NCBI GenBank assembly: GCA_021325675.1
Contig: JAJTCM010000003.1
Span: forward strand, 496,001 to 560,000
Source of the DNA: Crocinitomicaceae bacterium
GTDB lineage: Bacteria; Bacteroidota; Bacteroidia; Flavobacteriales_D; Crocinitomicaceae
DNA length: 64,000 nt
Reading direction: 5' to 3'
Shown here: one piece after another, positions 1 to 9,111 of the stretch
Position numbering within the stretch: position 1 is the first letter of the stretch
Layout: each line of letters opens with the position of its first letter
Notes under the pieces: generated by a model
What the model was told of the DNA's origin: nothing
The model's input: the letters and a program-made list of their open reading frames with translations, nothing else
The model's database searches: none
Position numbers and translations under genes: made by a program

Positions 1-185
1 GGGGAAATTTCCACTAAGTCCATTTCCTGCTCTTCCGCCAGCTTAATGGCGTCAAACGTAGACATCACACGCGGTTCCTCACCCTCAGTTACGAGACGGA
101 TCTCACGTGCAGTAATTTTACCGTTGATGCGGTGTACTTCCGTTTCTTCCTTCGGTTGAAATCTCTTTCTAGGTTCTTTTCTCAT
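1..185 (-). CDS. infC: Translation initiation factor IF-3, N-terminal part (cut by window edge)
   Basis: IF-3 binds the 30S subunit and controls start-codon selection. Only the first 61 codons are present. The reverse strand reads MRKEPRKRF and continues through INGKITAREIRLVTEGEEPR to MDLVEIS, which matches the conserved IF-3 N-terminal domain (INxxIxAxxVRLV...LDLVEIS). The start is an ordinary ATG, whereas many bacteria use AUU for autoregulation. The gene follows thrS by 26 bases on the same strand, the usual thrS-infC order, so the two are probably cotranscribed. It is missing from the ORF track because it runs off the window. Identification is firm despite the truncation. Confidence 0.93.
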   Translation of the reverse strand, partial: MRKEPRKRFQPKEETEVHRINGKITAREIRLVTEGEEPRVMSTFDAIKLAEEQEMDLVEIS

Positions 186-211
186 TTAAAAATTTAAGCA
201 TTATCCTGCCG

Positions 212-2155
212 CTACACGTTGGTAGCCAGTTCGTTTTCAACCGTTTGGTTCAATATCTTTGCGAAATCTTCCAGCGGCATCGAGCCCAGGTCGCCCTGTG
301 ATCTTTGTCGAACTGAAACTTCGTCGTTGGCTTCTTCTTTTTCACCGATAATTAACATAAACGGTGTTTTTTTGATTTCCGCCTCCCGGATTTTTTTACC
401 TATCTTCTCGTTTCGGTCGTCTACGAATCCGCGAATATCGGAATTATTTAGCAAATTTAAAACTTTTTCTGCATAATCATTGTATTTTTCGCTGATCGGC
501 AGTATGGCAACCTGCTCACTTGCAAGCCAAAGTGGGAAATCACCGGCGCAATGTTCGAGCAAAACAGCTACAAAACGCTCCATCGACCCGAAAGGTGCAC
601 GGTGGATCATCACCGGACGGTGTTTTTGGTTATCAGCACCGGTATACTCAAGCTCAAAACGCTCCGGGAGGTTATAATCCACCTGGATCGTTCCTAACTG
701 CCATTCTCTTCCAAGTGCATCCTGCACCATGAAATCTAGCTTTGGCCCGTAGAATGCCGCCTCGCCGTATTCAACGAAAGTCGGCAGGCCTTTTTCAGCA
801 GCCGCTTCGATGATCGCGTTTTCCGCTTTCACCCAGTTTTCATCCGATCCGATGTATTTGGACGGATTATCCGGGTCACGCAGGGAAATCTGTGCTTTGT
901 AGTTCTGGAAATCGAGTGTTTTGAAAATATACAAAACGAGGTCGATTACTTTTTTAAATTCTTCCTTCACCTGGTCCTGCGTACAGAATATATGTGCATC
1001 GTCCTGCGTAAATCCGCGAACGCGTGTCAAACCATGTAATTCGCCCGATTGCTCGTAGCGGTAAACCGTACCGAATTCTGCAAAACGCGCCGGCAGGTCC
1101 TTATAGGAACGCGGCTTGGATTTGAAGATTTCGCAGTGGTGCGGGCAGTTCATCGGCTTGAGCAAGAATTCTTCTGTTGCATCCGGCGTTTTGATCGGCT
1201 GGAAAGAATCCGCGCCGTATTTTTCGTAGTGACCGGAAGTTACGTACAACTCCTTACTACCGATATGCGGAGTAATCACCTGCTCGTAACCTGATTTGCG
1301 CTGGGCCTTTTTGAGGAAGTTTTCCAGGCGCTCACGTAAAGCGGCACCTTTCGGCAGCCACAGCGGTAAACCCTGCCCTACTCTTTGTGAAAAAGTAAAT
1401 AATTCAAGTTCTTTCCCCAATTTACGGTGGTCGCGTTTTTTCGCTTCCTCCAGTTTTTCAAGGTATTCCGTCAGCTCGGCCTGCTTTGGGAAAGTAATTC
1501 CATAAATACGGGTCAGCTGCTTATTTTTTTCGTCCCCGCGCCAATAAGCACCTGCAATTGAAGTAAGCTTCACAGCTTTAATCGGGCTTGTATCCGGAAT
1601 GTGCGGTCCACGGCAAAGATCCGTGAAATTTCCCTGGGTATAGAAAGTAATGTTTCCGTCTTCCAGGTTTTCCAGCAGCTCCAGTTTGTACGGGTCTTGC
1701 TTTTCGGTGAAATAAGCAAGCGCTTCCGCCTTGGAGACTTCTTTGCGAACGTATGGGTTTTTGGCTTTCGCCAGCTCTTTCATTTTATTTTCGATCTTCT
1801 CCAGGTCTTCTTCTTTGATCCCATATTCCATGAAATCAACATCATAGTAAAAACCATTCGTTACCGGCGGACCGATTGCCAGTTTAATTCCCGGGTAATA
1901 AAACTCCAGGGCCTCCGCCATCAAATGCGCGGAAGAGTGCCACATGGTTGATTTTCCTTCCTCATCGTTCCAGGTCAATAAGCTCAGCGTGCAATCACCC
2001 GGTAAGGCCCGGTTTGCGTCCACGACTTCGTTATTCACTTTGGCGGCCAATACATTTCTGGCCAAACCTTCGGAAATGCTCAGGGCAACATCCATAGCTG
2101 ATGCGCCTTCCGCGTATTCCCGCACTGATCCGTCAGGAAGAGTTACTTTTATCAT
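212..2155 (-). CDS. thrS: Threonine--tRNA ligase
   Basis: Cytoplasmic class II aminoacyl-tRNA synthetase that charges tRNA-Thr. At 647 aa it has the full bacterial length. The order is a TGS domain (residues 1-60), the editing domain with HSSAH (73-77), and the catalytic core with the zinc-binding MNCPHH segment (about 340), motif 2 around [14 protein letters not shown], motif 3 around [11 protein letters not shown], then the anticodon-binding domain. ATG at 2155 lies 20 bases after a TATCTTTG promoter box, which fixes the start. infC follows 26 bases downstream. Nothing unusual is seen. Confidence 0.98.
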   Translation of the reverse strand: MIKVTLPDGSVREYAEGASAMDVALSISEGLARNVLAAKVNNEVVDANRALPGDCTLSLLTWNDEEGKSTMWHSSAHLMAEALEFYYPGIKLAIGPPVTNGFYYDVDFMEYGIKEEDLEKIENKMKELAKAKNPYVRKEVSKAEALAYFTEKQDPYKLELLENLEDGNITFYTQGNFTDLCRGPHIPDTSPIKAVKLTSIAGAYWRGDEKNKQLTRIYGITFPKQAELTEYLEKLEEAKKRDHRKLGKELELFTFSQRVGQGLPLWLPKGAALRERLENFLKKAQRKSGYEQVITPHIGSKELYVTSGHYEKYGADSFQPIKTPDATEEFLLKPMNCPHHCEIFKSKPRSYKDLPARFAEFGTVYRYEQSGELHGLTRVRGFTQDDAHIFCTQDQVKEEFKKVIDLVLYIFKTLDFQNYKAQISLRDPDNPSKYIGSDENWVKAENAIIEAAAEKGLPTFVEYGEAAFYGPKLDFMVQDALGREWQLGTIQVDYNLPERFELEYTGADNQKHRPVMIHRAPFGSMERFVAVLLEHCAGDFPLWLASEQVAILPISEKYNDYAEKVLNLLNNSDIRGFVDDRNEKIGKKIREAEIKKTPFMLIIGEKEEANDEVSVRQRSQGDLGSMPLEDFAKILNQTVENELATNV

Positions 2156-2175
2156 GTGTTAAAAAAATTGAAGAG

Positions 2176-2183
2176 CAAAGATA
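2176..2183 (-). promoter_or_regulatory. Bacteroidota -7 box of thrS-infC
   Basis: TATCTTTG on the minus strand fits the Bacteroidota consensus TAnnTTTG and sits 20 bases before the thrS ATG. No good TTTG -33 box is visible. An inverted repeat CTTCG...CGAAG lies just upstream and may be regulatory. Confidence 0.55.
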
Positions 2184-2283
2184 CTAAACTTCTTCGCTTG
2201 AGCTACGAAGTTTGAAAATTAGGATTCGAAAAAAATTGAAAAAATGTACTTTTGATTCATTTCTCCCCCTTCAGATGCAGTAC

Positions 2284-2312
2284 ACAAAAAAAGGACTGCA
2301 AACGCAGCCCTT
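2284..2312 (-). terminator. Intrinsic terminator of the Cys-rich protein gene
   Basis: On the minus strand AAGGGCTGC, loop GTTT, GCAGTCCTT is followed by a run of T. It starts 24 bases after the stop codon of the gene at 2336-2728 and separates it from thrS. Confidence 0.85.
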
Positions 2313-2335
2313 CTTTCTCTTATTATTTAGTGTTT

Positions 2336-2728
2336 TTAATGACAATTGTTCGGCTCCGTTAAAAATAAAGCGGCAGAGCTTGCCCCAGTGTGCGGATCAC
2401 AGCACTCCCAGCCGTAAACAACAGTACAGCAGCATGCGTTTGCCATTTGCTGAGCGCGGTTCCTTGCCTGGTTTTCCGCACCTTCACAAGGCATTAAGCC
2501 TGAGCCGGCGCACGGATTTGCTGAGCTCATAATTTCAACGGTTTGCAAGGACTCCAAATTCACATTGCCTTTAAGAATAATGTTTTCGCCATAGGTTTTC
2601 TTCAATTCTTCGAGCGTGTATTTTCTCACGGTTACGTCATTTTTTTCACCGTTGCCTGGAGTTGTAAAACCGAACACCACACATGCCAATGCCACAATTG
2701 CAGCCGAAAATAAAAATTTTGCTTTCAT
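2336..2728 (-). CDS. Small exported cysteine-rich protein, unknown function
   Basis: I do not recognise a family. The ORF track starts at 2887, but ATG at 2728 (MKAKFLFSAAIVALACVVFGF) opens a clear Sec signal peptide, and a TATATTCG promoter box lies at 2760-2767, downstream of the longer start. The product is then 130 aa. After the signal peptide there is a charged stretch (TVRKYTLEELKKTYGENI) and a C-terminal half with eight cysteines, including ACCC and ECC. Likely a periplasmic or secreted disulfide-bonded or metal-binding protein. It is monocistronic with its own terminator. Confidence 0.75.
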   Translation of the reverse strand: MKAKFLFSAAIVALACVVFGFTTPGNGEKNDVTVRKYTLEELKKTYGENIILKGNVNLESLQTVEIMSSANPCAGSGLMPCEGAENQARNRAQQMANACCCTVVYGWECCDPHTGASSAALFLTEPNNCH

Positions 2729-2759
2729 AGATATAGTTTTTATTGTGTTAATAATGAAC

Positions 2760-2767
2760 CGAATATA
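2760..2767 (-). promoter_or_regulatory. -7 box of the Cys-rich protein gene
   Basis: TATATTCG on the minus strand is a one-base variant of TAnnTTTG, 31 bases before the preferred ATG at 2728. It excludes the longer ORF-track start. Confidence 0.45.
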
Positions 2768-2877
2768 AAAATAAATCTGAATACAAAACCACAAAATATG
2801 CATTCTTTTTTCAACAAAAAACACGTGCTTTATTCTGTACGTTTTAGCTGATTTTCCAAAAACCATGAAAAAATAAA

Positions 2878-2909
2878 TTGCCGACATAAATCACTTTGCA
2901 TTACATTTG
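2878..2909 (+). promoter_or_regulatory. mnmD promoter (TTG-N21-TACATTTG)
   Basis: TTG at 2878-2880 and TACATTTG at 2902-2909 match the Bacteroidota -33/-7 pair with 21-base spacing. The expected transcript start near 2915 lies after the ORF-track start (2896), so translation should begin at ATG 2938. Confidence 0.6.
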
Positions 2910-2937
2910 TCCTGTAATCATTAAATTCTTTCCTGCG

Positions 2938-3609
2938 ATGATCGAAAACAAAGAGCTTTTCACAACGGCCGACGGCTCCAAAACCTTTTTCCTTCCTGAG
3001 CTGAACGAATATTACCATTCGCATCACGGGGCGATCCAGGAAGCACGCCATGTGTTTCTGAAAAACGGTTTAGCGGAAAAATCGGCACAAAAACAACTGA
3101 GCATATTAGAAGTAGGCTTCGGCACGGGTTTAAACGCCTTTCTGACAGCCATTGAAGCAGCAAACAAACAACTTGAAATCAATTATACCGGGCTCGAAGC
3201 TTTTCCGCTCACGTCGCAGGAAGCGCAGGAAATGGCTTACACCAGCAACCCGGACCTGGAGCTCTTCGACGATCTTTTCAGTGAGATCCATGCAACGAAT
3301 TGGGGAGAATTTTCGCAGATCAACTCCAATTTCAAGCTCAAAAAAATCAAAGAAACCCTGCAGCAAACCTCCTTCGAAAACGAGAGCTTTGATTTGGTTT
3401 ATTTTGACGCTTTCGGTCCGCGCGTGCAGCCTGAGCTCTGGACTGAAGCTTTGTTTGCTAAAATTTACGCTGCCCTCAAACCCGGTGGAATCCTGGTGAC
3501 TTATTGCGCCAAAGGACAAGTAAAACGCGATTTGAAATCCGCTGGCTTCAACGTAGAAACCCTGGACGGCCCTCCGGGAAAACGGGAGATGATCCGGGCG
3601 GGGAAGTAA
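2938..3609 (+). CDS. mnmD: tRNA (5-methylaminomethyl-2-thiouridine) methyltransferase, MnmD type
   Basis: SAM-dependent methyltransferase that completes the mnm5 group at the wobble uridine of certain tRNAs; it corresponds to the N-terminal half of E. coli MnmC without the oxidase half. It is 223 aa from ATG 2938, chosen because the longer start overlaps the promoter. The SAM motif GFGTGLNA is at 60-67 and the family signature FDAFGPR..PELW at 156-168, followed by LKPGGILVTYCAKG. Single-domain MnmD proteins are normal in organisms without the MnmC fusion. Confidence 0.88.
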   Translation: MIENKELFTTADGSKTFFLPELNEYYHSHHGAIQEARHVFLKNGLAEKSAQKQLSILEVGFGTGLNAFLTAIEAANKQLEINYTGLEAFPLTSQEAQEMAYTSNPDLELFDDLFSEIHATNWGEFSQINSNFKLKKIKETLQQTSFENESFDLVYFDAFGPRVQPELWTEALFAKIYAALKPGGILVTYCAKGQVKRDLKSAGFNVETLDGPPGKREMIRAGK

Positions 3610-3640
3610 AATCAAAATTCATAAATTAAAAGCTCAACGC

Positions 3641-3680
3641 AATAAATTCCGAGAGGTATCGCAAATTGCGATACCTCTTT
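3641..3680. repeat. Palindromic repeat, copy 1
   Basis: A 27-base inverted repeat with 13-base arms (AGAGGTATCGCAA / TTGCGATACCTCT) around a single A; as RNA it folds to an 11-bp stem with loop AAATT. It lies 42 bases after mnmD and is followed by TTT, so it may terminate mnmD. About 40 bases around it are repeated almost identically 109 bases downstream. Confidence 0.85.
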
Positions 3681-3749
3681 AGCATAAATCAATTATTTTT
3701 CAACTCAAAGCCCCCTAACACATTGGTATAAAACAATTTAAATTGGAAT

Positions 3750-3789
3750 AATGAATTCCGGGAGGTATCGCAAATTGCGATACCTCTTT
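3750..3789. repeat. Palindromic repeat, copy 2
   Basis: Second direct copy of the palindrome, with left arm GGAGGTATCGCAA and the same right arm, followed by TTTTTG. It lies 75 bases before the ORF6N gene. The two copies share roughly 90% of 40 bases, including the preceding AAT(A/G)AATTCCG, so this is a duplicated unit, not just two hairpins. Confidence 0.85.
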
Positions 3790-3864
3790 TTGTTTAAAAT
3801 TTGGTTTTAAAGTGGATTTTAATTATATTCACTCTTATTATCAACCTTTTATAATTAACAAACA

Positions 3865-4398
3865 ATGACCAAACCCCTTATTCTACCTGATCAATTGATC
3901 ATTGAAAAAATCCATTTTATTCGTAATCAGAAAGTAATGCTCGACAGGGACCTTGCCGATCTTTTTGATGTTAAACCGATTCGTTTACGCGAACAATTAA
4001 AACGAAACCTTTCCCGTTTCCCGTCACATTTCATGTTCCAGCTAAATGACGATGAAGCAAATTTTCTTGTTGCACAAAATATCATTCCCTCAAAACATTA
4101 TTATGGTGGAACAATGCCGTATGTTTTCACGGAGCATGGCATATTACAGCTTTCCAATATTTTACGCAGCGATAAGGCGATTGCCATAAGCATTCAAATC
4201 ATTGACGTATTTATTCAAATGCGTGAAATCCTGCTTACTGACAAAAATTTACTCACTGAATTAGACAAAATCAAGCAGACAATCCATGGTCATGAAGAAC
4301 GAATGGACCTGATGTATAATTACCTTATGGAATTTGGGAAAGAACAGAAGATTGAGCGAACCCGTATTGGATATAAAAAGCAACAGCTCAACAGTTAA
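3865..4398 (+). CDS. ORF6N-domain DNA-binding protein
   Basis: Matches the ORF6N (KilA-N-related) family common as solo genes in Bacteroidota: LILPDQLIIEKIHFIRNQKV, then MLDRDLADLFDV, RNLSRFPSHFMFQL and FTEHGILQLSNIL within residues 3-115. It continues as a helical, probably coiled-coil tail (about 120-177). ORF6N domains occur in phage antirepressor-like proteins and are thought to bind DNA; the role of these solo copies is unknown. The gene is more AT-rich than its neighbours, suggesting transfer. Two copies of a GGTATCGCAA palindrome lie directly upstream and may be its binding sites. Confidence 0.85.
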   Translation: MTKPLILPDQLIIEKIHFIRNQKVMLDRDLADLFDVKPIRLREQLKRNLSRFPSHFMFQLNDDEANFLVAQNIIPSKHYYGGTMPYVFTEHGILQLSNILRSDKAIAISIQIIDVFIQMREILLTDKNLLTELDKIKQTIHGHEERMDLMYNYLMEFGKEQKIERTRIGYKKQQLNS

Positions 4399-4462
4399 TT
4401 GAAATTTAGTAAACGTTTAGCAAAACTTTTTTTGTTACTTTGTGCTATCAAAAAACAGGGGC

Positions 4463-6082
4463 ATGCAAACAGTTTCAGGGAATATCGTTGATGTGATCGC
4501 TAAAACGATCCGGAAAGGCACTATTCATTTCGATACCGCAATTCGCAGGATTGAATATGGGGATACAGCTTCAGAACAATTTATTATTCCAGGCTTTGTT
4601 GATGCCCACGTACATGTGGAAAGCTCCATGCTGATCCCTTCTGAGTTTGCGCGGCTGGCCGTTTTGCATGGTACGGTTGCCACGATTTCAGATCCGCACG
4701 AAATCGGGAACGTATTGGGAAAACAAGGCGTACGTTTCATGATCGACAACGGAAAACAAACCCCGTTTAAATTTTATTTCGGCGCGCCTTCCTGTGTTCC
4801 TGCTACCAATTTCGAAACTGCCGGGGCAACCATTTCGCCTAAAGATATTGAAGAAATCCTATCCTGGCCGGAAGTCAATTACCTGGCGGAAATGATGAAT
4901 TATCCGGGTGTGGTTTACGGCGATTCTGACGTAATGGAAAAAATCGCAATCGCCCACCGGATGGGTAAAGTTATCGACGGACATTTGCCGGGAATCCGGG
5001 GCGAAATGATGCAGAAATATGTTGCGGCCGGCATTTCAACCGATCACGAATGCTTTACACTCGAAGAAGCATTGGAAAAAATCGCAGAAGGCATGAAAAT
5101 CATTATCCGGGAAGGAAGTGCTGCTAAAAATTTCGAGGCGCTCTGGACGCTTATCGATCAACACCCTGAAATGGTGATGTTCTGCTCAGACGACAAGCAT
5201 CCGAATGACCTCGTTGTGAGCCACATTAACGAACTGGCCAAACGCGCCGTAGCCAAAGGCTGCGATCTGTTTAAGGTGCTGCGTGCCGCTTCTAAAAACG
5301 TTATCGAACACTATTCCATGGAAGTTGGTTTGCTGCAAAACGGTGATCCGGCCGATTTTTGTATTGTGAATGACCTGACTGATTTTAAAGTAAAAGCAAC
5401 TGTCATCAATGGAGAATACGTTGCTGAAAACGGCAAATCGCATATTCAACCGGTGAGCGTTGAGCCTTTGAATAATTTTTCCTGTGACCGGATTGCAGCT
5501 GACGAGCTTAAAATTGCCGCCGAATCGGAACAGATTAAAGTGATTGTCGTTGAAGACGGCCAACTGATCACAAAACAGCAAAAAGCCAGCCTGATTGCCC
5601 AAAACGGCTACCTGGAAGCTGACATTGAGCAGGATATTTTAAAACTGGTTGTTGTAAACCGGTATACTACAGAAAAGCCTGCGATCGCTTTCATCAAAAA
5701 TTTCGGCTTGAAATCCGGTGCGATTGCGAGCTGCGTTGCACACGACAGCCACAATATCATTGCCGTAGGAACGAATGATGAATCTCTGACTGAAGCCATC
5801 AACCTCATCATTGAGCATAAAGGCGGGGTTTCTCTCGCGTCAGAAGAACACAGCAGTATCGTTGCTCTGCCCGTTGCGGGGATTATGTCCCACCTGGATG
5901 CTTACGAAATTGCCGCAGCTTATGATAAAATCGACAAGGAAGCCAAAGCGCTTGGATCTACGTTGAAGGCGCCGTTTATGACCTTATCCTTCTGTGCTTT
6001 GCTCGTAATTCCTGAATTGAAATTAAGCGACAAAGGCTTATTTGACGGAAAGGAATTCAAATTTGTCCCGCTTTTCAATTAG
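4463..6082 (+). CDS. ade: Adenine deaminase
   Basis: Metal-dependent amidohydrolase converting adenine to hypoxanthine and ammonia in purine salvage. Length 539 aa from ATG 4463; the ORF-track GTG at 4442 overlaps a promoter-like GTTACTTTG and is less likely. Family motifs: DAHVHVESSM (47-56, metal ligands H49/H51), SDPHEIGNVLG, GHLPGI and FCSDDKHPNDL, followed by the usual C-terminal domain. It appears to be monocistronic between the ORF6N gene and the convergent ABC operon. Confidence 0.95.
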   Translation: MQTVSGNIVDVIAKTIRKGTIHFDTAIRRIEYGDTASEQFIIPGFVDAHVHVESSMLIPSEFARLAVLHGTVATISDPHEIGNVLGKQGVRFMIDNGKQTPFKFYFGAPSCVPATNFETAGATISPKDIEEILSWPEVNYLAEMMNYPGVVYGDSDVMEKIAIAHRMGKVIDGHLPGIRGEMMQKYVAAGISTDHECFTLEEALEKIAEGMKIIIREGSAAKNFEALWTLIDQHPEMVMFCSDDKHPNDLVVSHINELAKRAVAKGCDLFKVLRAASKNVIEHYSMEVGLLQNGDPADFCIVNDLTDFKVKATVINGEYVAENGKSHIQPVSVEPLNNFSCDRIAADELKIAAESEQIKVIVVEDGQLITKQQKASLIAQNGYLEADIEQDILKLVVVNRYTTEKPAIAFIKNFGLKSGAIASCVAHDSHNIIAVGTNDESLTEAINLIIEHKGGVSLASEEHSSIVALPVAGIMSHLDAYEIAAAYDKIDKEAKALGSTLKAPFMTLSFCALLVIPELKLSDKGLFDGKEFKFVPLFN

Positions 6083-6236
6083 TTACAACCCTATTTTTTT
6101 GAACCAAAAGAAAGGCGATAGCTTTTGACCGCCGAAGGGAGGAATTGAAGACATTTAGACAAATTTAGTTTACAGAACATGAAAGCTTGCTCACGTTTCA
6201 GCCTGATGTGGTCTTTAAAATACTTTTCTCTTCACC

Positions 6237-6956
6237 TTATCTGTTTCCAAATAACCCAAAAGCCTGTTCCAGGATTTCTTTCCGGGAAATTTCATGGGAT
6301 TGATGCAGGAAAAGCAGTTTTTCTTCCGGGTTCACGATCAAAAATGCGTCTGAAAATTCAATACTCAAATCCAGATCGTGGGAAGACTGAATGATGCAGC
6401 ATTGTTTTTCACGCGCGATCTCACGAAGCAGCTCCAGGATCTTCAGCTTATTCCGGTAATCCAGGAAGGCAGAAGGCTCGTCTAATAAAATCACGGGAGT
6501 TTCCTGCACCAAAGCGCGCGCGATGGAACAAATCTGGCGTTCACCGTCACTTAACAGGGAAGTATCTTTTTGGGCAAGATGCTCGATTTTCAATAAACGG
6601 ATCGCTTCTTTCACCAATTCGTGGTCTTTCTCATGCAAAGTTCCCAGGAAATTCGTGTGGGGCATTCTTCCCAAGGCAATGTAATCGTACGCTTTCAGAT
6701 GCTGAATTCCTTCAAACTTGCTGGGAACAAAAGCTATCTTTTGAGCAATTGCTTTAATTTGGGAAATGTCTTCAGCGGCAATCCATACTCTTCCTTCTTT
6801 CAGGGGAATAAAGCGGCAAAGCGTATTGAAAAAAGTCGTTTTCCCAATGCCATTCTGGCCGATGAGCGTATACAATTTCCCGGGTATCAAATCCATTTCG
6901 GGGATGCGAAAAAAGACCTCCGAATATCCAAAAGCGCTATGTTCAAACCGCAGCAT
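6237..6956 (-). CDS. ABC transporter ATP-binding protein, FecE/BtuD type
   Basis: Cytoplasmic ATPase of a binding-protein-dependent importer for iron chelates, heme or corrinoids. From ATG 6956 it is 239 aa: Walker A GQNGIGKT (33-40), signature LSDGERQ (135-141), Walker B VILLDEP (155-161), switch His in SSHDLD (193). The start at 6956 is preferred over 6980 because it forms a TGATG overlap with the permease stop, indicating translational coupling. Last gene of a purL-SBP-permease-ATPase run. The substrate cannot be told from sequence. Confidence 0.92.
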   Translation of the reverse strand: MLRFEHSAFGYSEVFFRIPEMDLIPGKLYTLIGQNGIGKTTFFNTLCRFIPLKEGRVWIAAEDISQIKAIAQKIAFVPSKFEGIQHLKAYDYIALGRMPHTNFLGTLHEKDHELVKEAIRLLKIEHLAQKDTSLLSDGERQICSIARALVQETPVILLDEPSAFLDYRNKLKILELLREIAREKQCCIIQSSHDLDLSIEFSDAFLIVNPEEKLLFLHQSHEISRKEILEQAFGLFGNR

Positions 6957-7945
6957 CAGAATTTCTTTAAAATGATCCAAACCACCACCGGCGCACCGAT
7001 AAGTGAAGTAATCCCGTTCAGCGGAACAGCGATTACCGGTTCAAGGTAAATAATCAGCAAATCACACAGCAATAAAACCAAAGCGCCCAAAAGCAGGCAT
7101 CCCAGGATCAAAACACCGTGACTCTGGGTTTTGAAAAGCATTTTGGTAATGTTCGGTACAGCGAGGCCAATAAACGAAATAGGACCGCAAAAAGCCGTGA
7201 TAACGCCTGCAAAAAGCGAGGAAAGCAAAATCACGAGAATCCGCACTGCTTTGACGTTCAAACCGAGCACCTGGGCATTTTTTTCGCCGAGAACCAGCAT
7301 GTTCAAGGGCTTAATGATCCACACCAAAGCGGTTGTACCCACCAGGAAAAGCAGGAAAATAAAACCCAGTTGGGCGAAAGTTACCTGCTGCAGCGAGCCA
7401 AAGCTCCACAAAGTAAACGCTTTCAGCTGGTTTGCATGCGACGTCAGTTGTAAAACCTGTACCAGCGCACTCGTAAAAGCGCCGAGCATCATCCCGACAA
7501 GCAGCAGCGAAACCTGGGATTTAATGAAATAAGAGAAAAAAAGGATCAGCAAGCTGAAGCTCAAAGCGCCCAGCAAAGCGCTGAAAGTAACGCCTATTTC
7601 CGTTGTAAAAAATCCGATTCCGCTTAATAGAGAAAGGGCAACAAACAGGCTTGAACCGGAAGTGATCCCCAATACCGACGGCCCGGCCAGGGGATTGTTT
7701 AGAAAAGTTTGCAGCAGAAGCCCCGACAAAGCAAGCGAAGCCCCCGCAAGGACGGCAATTACCGTACGTGGAAACCGGATTTCGCGCAAGATCAGCTGCG
7801 ATTGATCTTCGGGGTTAAAATTAAAGATAGCGGCAAAAAACTCACTGAACGAGTTCTCCCAGCGGCCGTTATTGAGGTGCAAAAAAATAATGCACGCTAA
7901 TACGAGGAAAAGGACAAGGATGATAAGCCGGTAACTTTTTGACAT
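6956..7945 (-). CDS. ABC transporter permease, FecCD/BtuC family
   Basis: Inner-membrane subunit with about ten hydrophobic segments in 329 aa, the family length. Typical FecCD stretches are ILREIRFPRTVIAVLAGASLALSG (N-terminal third), NPLAGPSVLGITSGS, and FCGPISFIGLAVPNITK near the C-terminus. It lies 5 bases after the binding-protein gene and overlaps the ATPase start by one base. Together the three genes form a complete periplasmic-binding-protein importer. Confidence 0.93.
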   Translation of the reverse strand: MSKSYRLIILVLFLVLACIIFLHLNNGRWENSFSEFFAAIFNFNPEDQSQLILREIRFPRTVIAVLAGASLALSGLLLQTFLNNPLAGPSVLGITSGSSLFVALSLLSGIGFFTTEIGVTFSALLGALSFSLLILFFSYFIKSQVSLLLVGMMLGAFTSALVQVLQLTSHANQLKAFTLWSFGSLQQVTFAQLGFIFLLFLVGTTALVWIIKPLNMLVLGEKNAQVLGLNVKAVRILVILLSSLFAGVITAFCGPISFIGLAVPNITKMLFKTQSHGVLILGCLLLGALVLLLCDLLIIYLEPVIAVPLNGITSLIGAPVVVWIILKKF

Positions 7946-7950
7946 TCCGA

Positions 7951-9051
7951 TTATTCGCTGATTTTTTTGTAAAAATACAGTTTCTTCGGGGAAATTTCAC
8001 CGGCATGAAAAATTTGGACCAGGTCAGAAAGCACTTTTTGCGGCTCAATAGCGCTCCGCTCCCAGAAATAATTGATATTATGCGAATAACAGTAAATCTC
8101 ACCGCTTTCAAAAGCTTTGAAATACTTATATTTTTCGTTGCTCAGCAGCATTTCCGCTTTGGACTTAAATCCCGGGTTGACCCAAATACCGGCATCCTGG
8201 TAATTCCGGATTACTTCTTCAAGGGTGTACGCGTAGCTTCCCGTTCCTTTTTTTTCTTTACCGACATAATCGCATTTTGCTTTGTCAAATAAATACGCAT
8301 TATAGCTATCAGCTCCAGGCATAAACCACTGATCACCGATCATTTGCCCGGAAATAACAGTGGGTTTTTGAGTCAATTTTGCGCCGGATTTTTCCAGGGC
8401 AAGGTATTCTTTTTCGATCTTGCTGAAATATGCCTGTGCTTCTTTTTCCTTTCCGAACAAAAGCCCGAATAATTTGATCCACTCTGCTTTTCCCAACGGA
8501 TGTATTTCGCGCCAATCGTAGTTTGGAATGCAGATTACACCTAGCTTCGCAAGCTTGTCTTCGTTTGCCGGCGGCGTACCGAAACCCGAATAAGAAATCA
8601 ATTTGGAAACAGCAACAACGCGCTCGGGGTTCATCTGGCTGAAATCAGGAACTTCTGCCACCTTCCCGGCTTTGTAGCCTTTTTTTACCACAGGGGAATG
8701 AATGTATTTCATATTCCCAACGCCTTTGATTTTATCTGCCAGCCCGATCATATCCAGCATCCCGATATCCGTTCCTCCCAACGCAATAATGGATGGCGCC
8801 GGGATCTGGATCTGCACCAGCTCTTTATCTAACCGGGGATTATTTTTAGAAACGAGGGCATAGCGTTTTTCAACAACTTTGGTATCGGGGTTTAGAATTA
8901 CAATTTCCGTGTACCCGTTTTGTTCAATGATGTTGAAATTTTTGGCGTATTTGGTGCCATAGTCGATTTTTTCCGTGCTTTTCTGTTGGGTATTACACGA
9001 AAATAAAACCAGCAAGGCACAACTAAAAGAAAAGAAATATTTTAGGCACAT
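7951..9051 (-). CDS. ABC transporter substrate-binding lipoprotein, BtuF/FecB-like
   Basis: 366 aa with a lipoprotein signal peptide ending LLVLFSC, so anchored in the inner or outer leaflet facing the periplasm. The body is a cluster-A-1 (TroA/BtuF fold) binding protein: IIALGGTDIGMLDMIGLADKIKGVG, NPERVVAVSKL, then the long linking helix and a second lobe with YAYTLEEVIRNYQDAGIWVNPG. First gene of the importer, 60 bases downstream of purL on the same strand. Substrate could be a siderophore, heme or cobamide; no TonB receptor or riboswitch is adjacent to decide. Confidence 0.88.
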   Translation of the reverse strand: MCLKYFFSFSCALLVLFSCNTQQKSTEKIDYGTKYAKNFNIIEQNGYTEIVILNPDTKVVEKRYALVSKNNPRLDKELVQIQIPAPSIIALGGTDIGMLDMIGLADKIKGVGNMKYIHSPVVKKGYKAGKVAEVPDFSQMNPERVVAVSKLISYSGFGTPPANEDKLAKLGVICIPNYDWREIHPLGKAEWIKLFGLLFGKEKEAQAYFSKIEKEYLALEKSGAKLTQKPTVISGQMIGDQWFMPGADSYNAYLFDKAKCDYVGKEKKGTGSYAYTLEEVIRNYQDAGIWVNPGFKSKAEMLLSNEKYKYFKAFESGEIYCYSHNINYFWERSAIEPQKVLSDLVQIFHAGEISPKKLYFYKKISE

Positions 9052-9111
9052 GGGGTGTTGAAGGTTTATTTTATTATATCTAAAATATTCTATGTACCTG
9101 TTTTTAAAAAA

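Noticed and set aside
9052-9111. Cobalamin riboswitch before the ABC importer
   Set aside because: Only 60 AT-rich bases, far too short for the B12 aptamer, and no B12 box.
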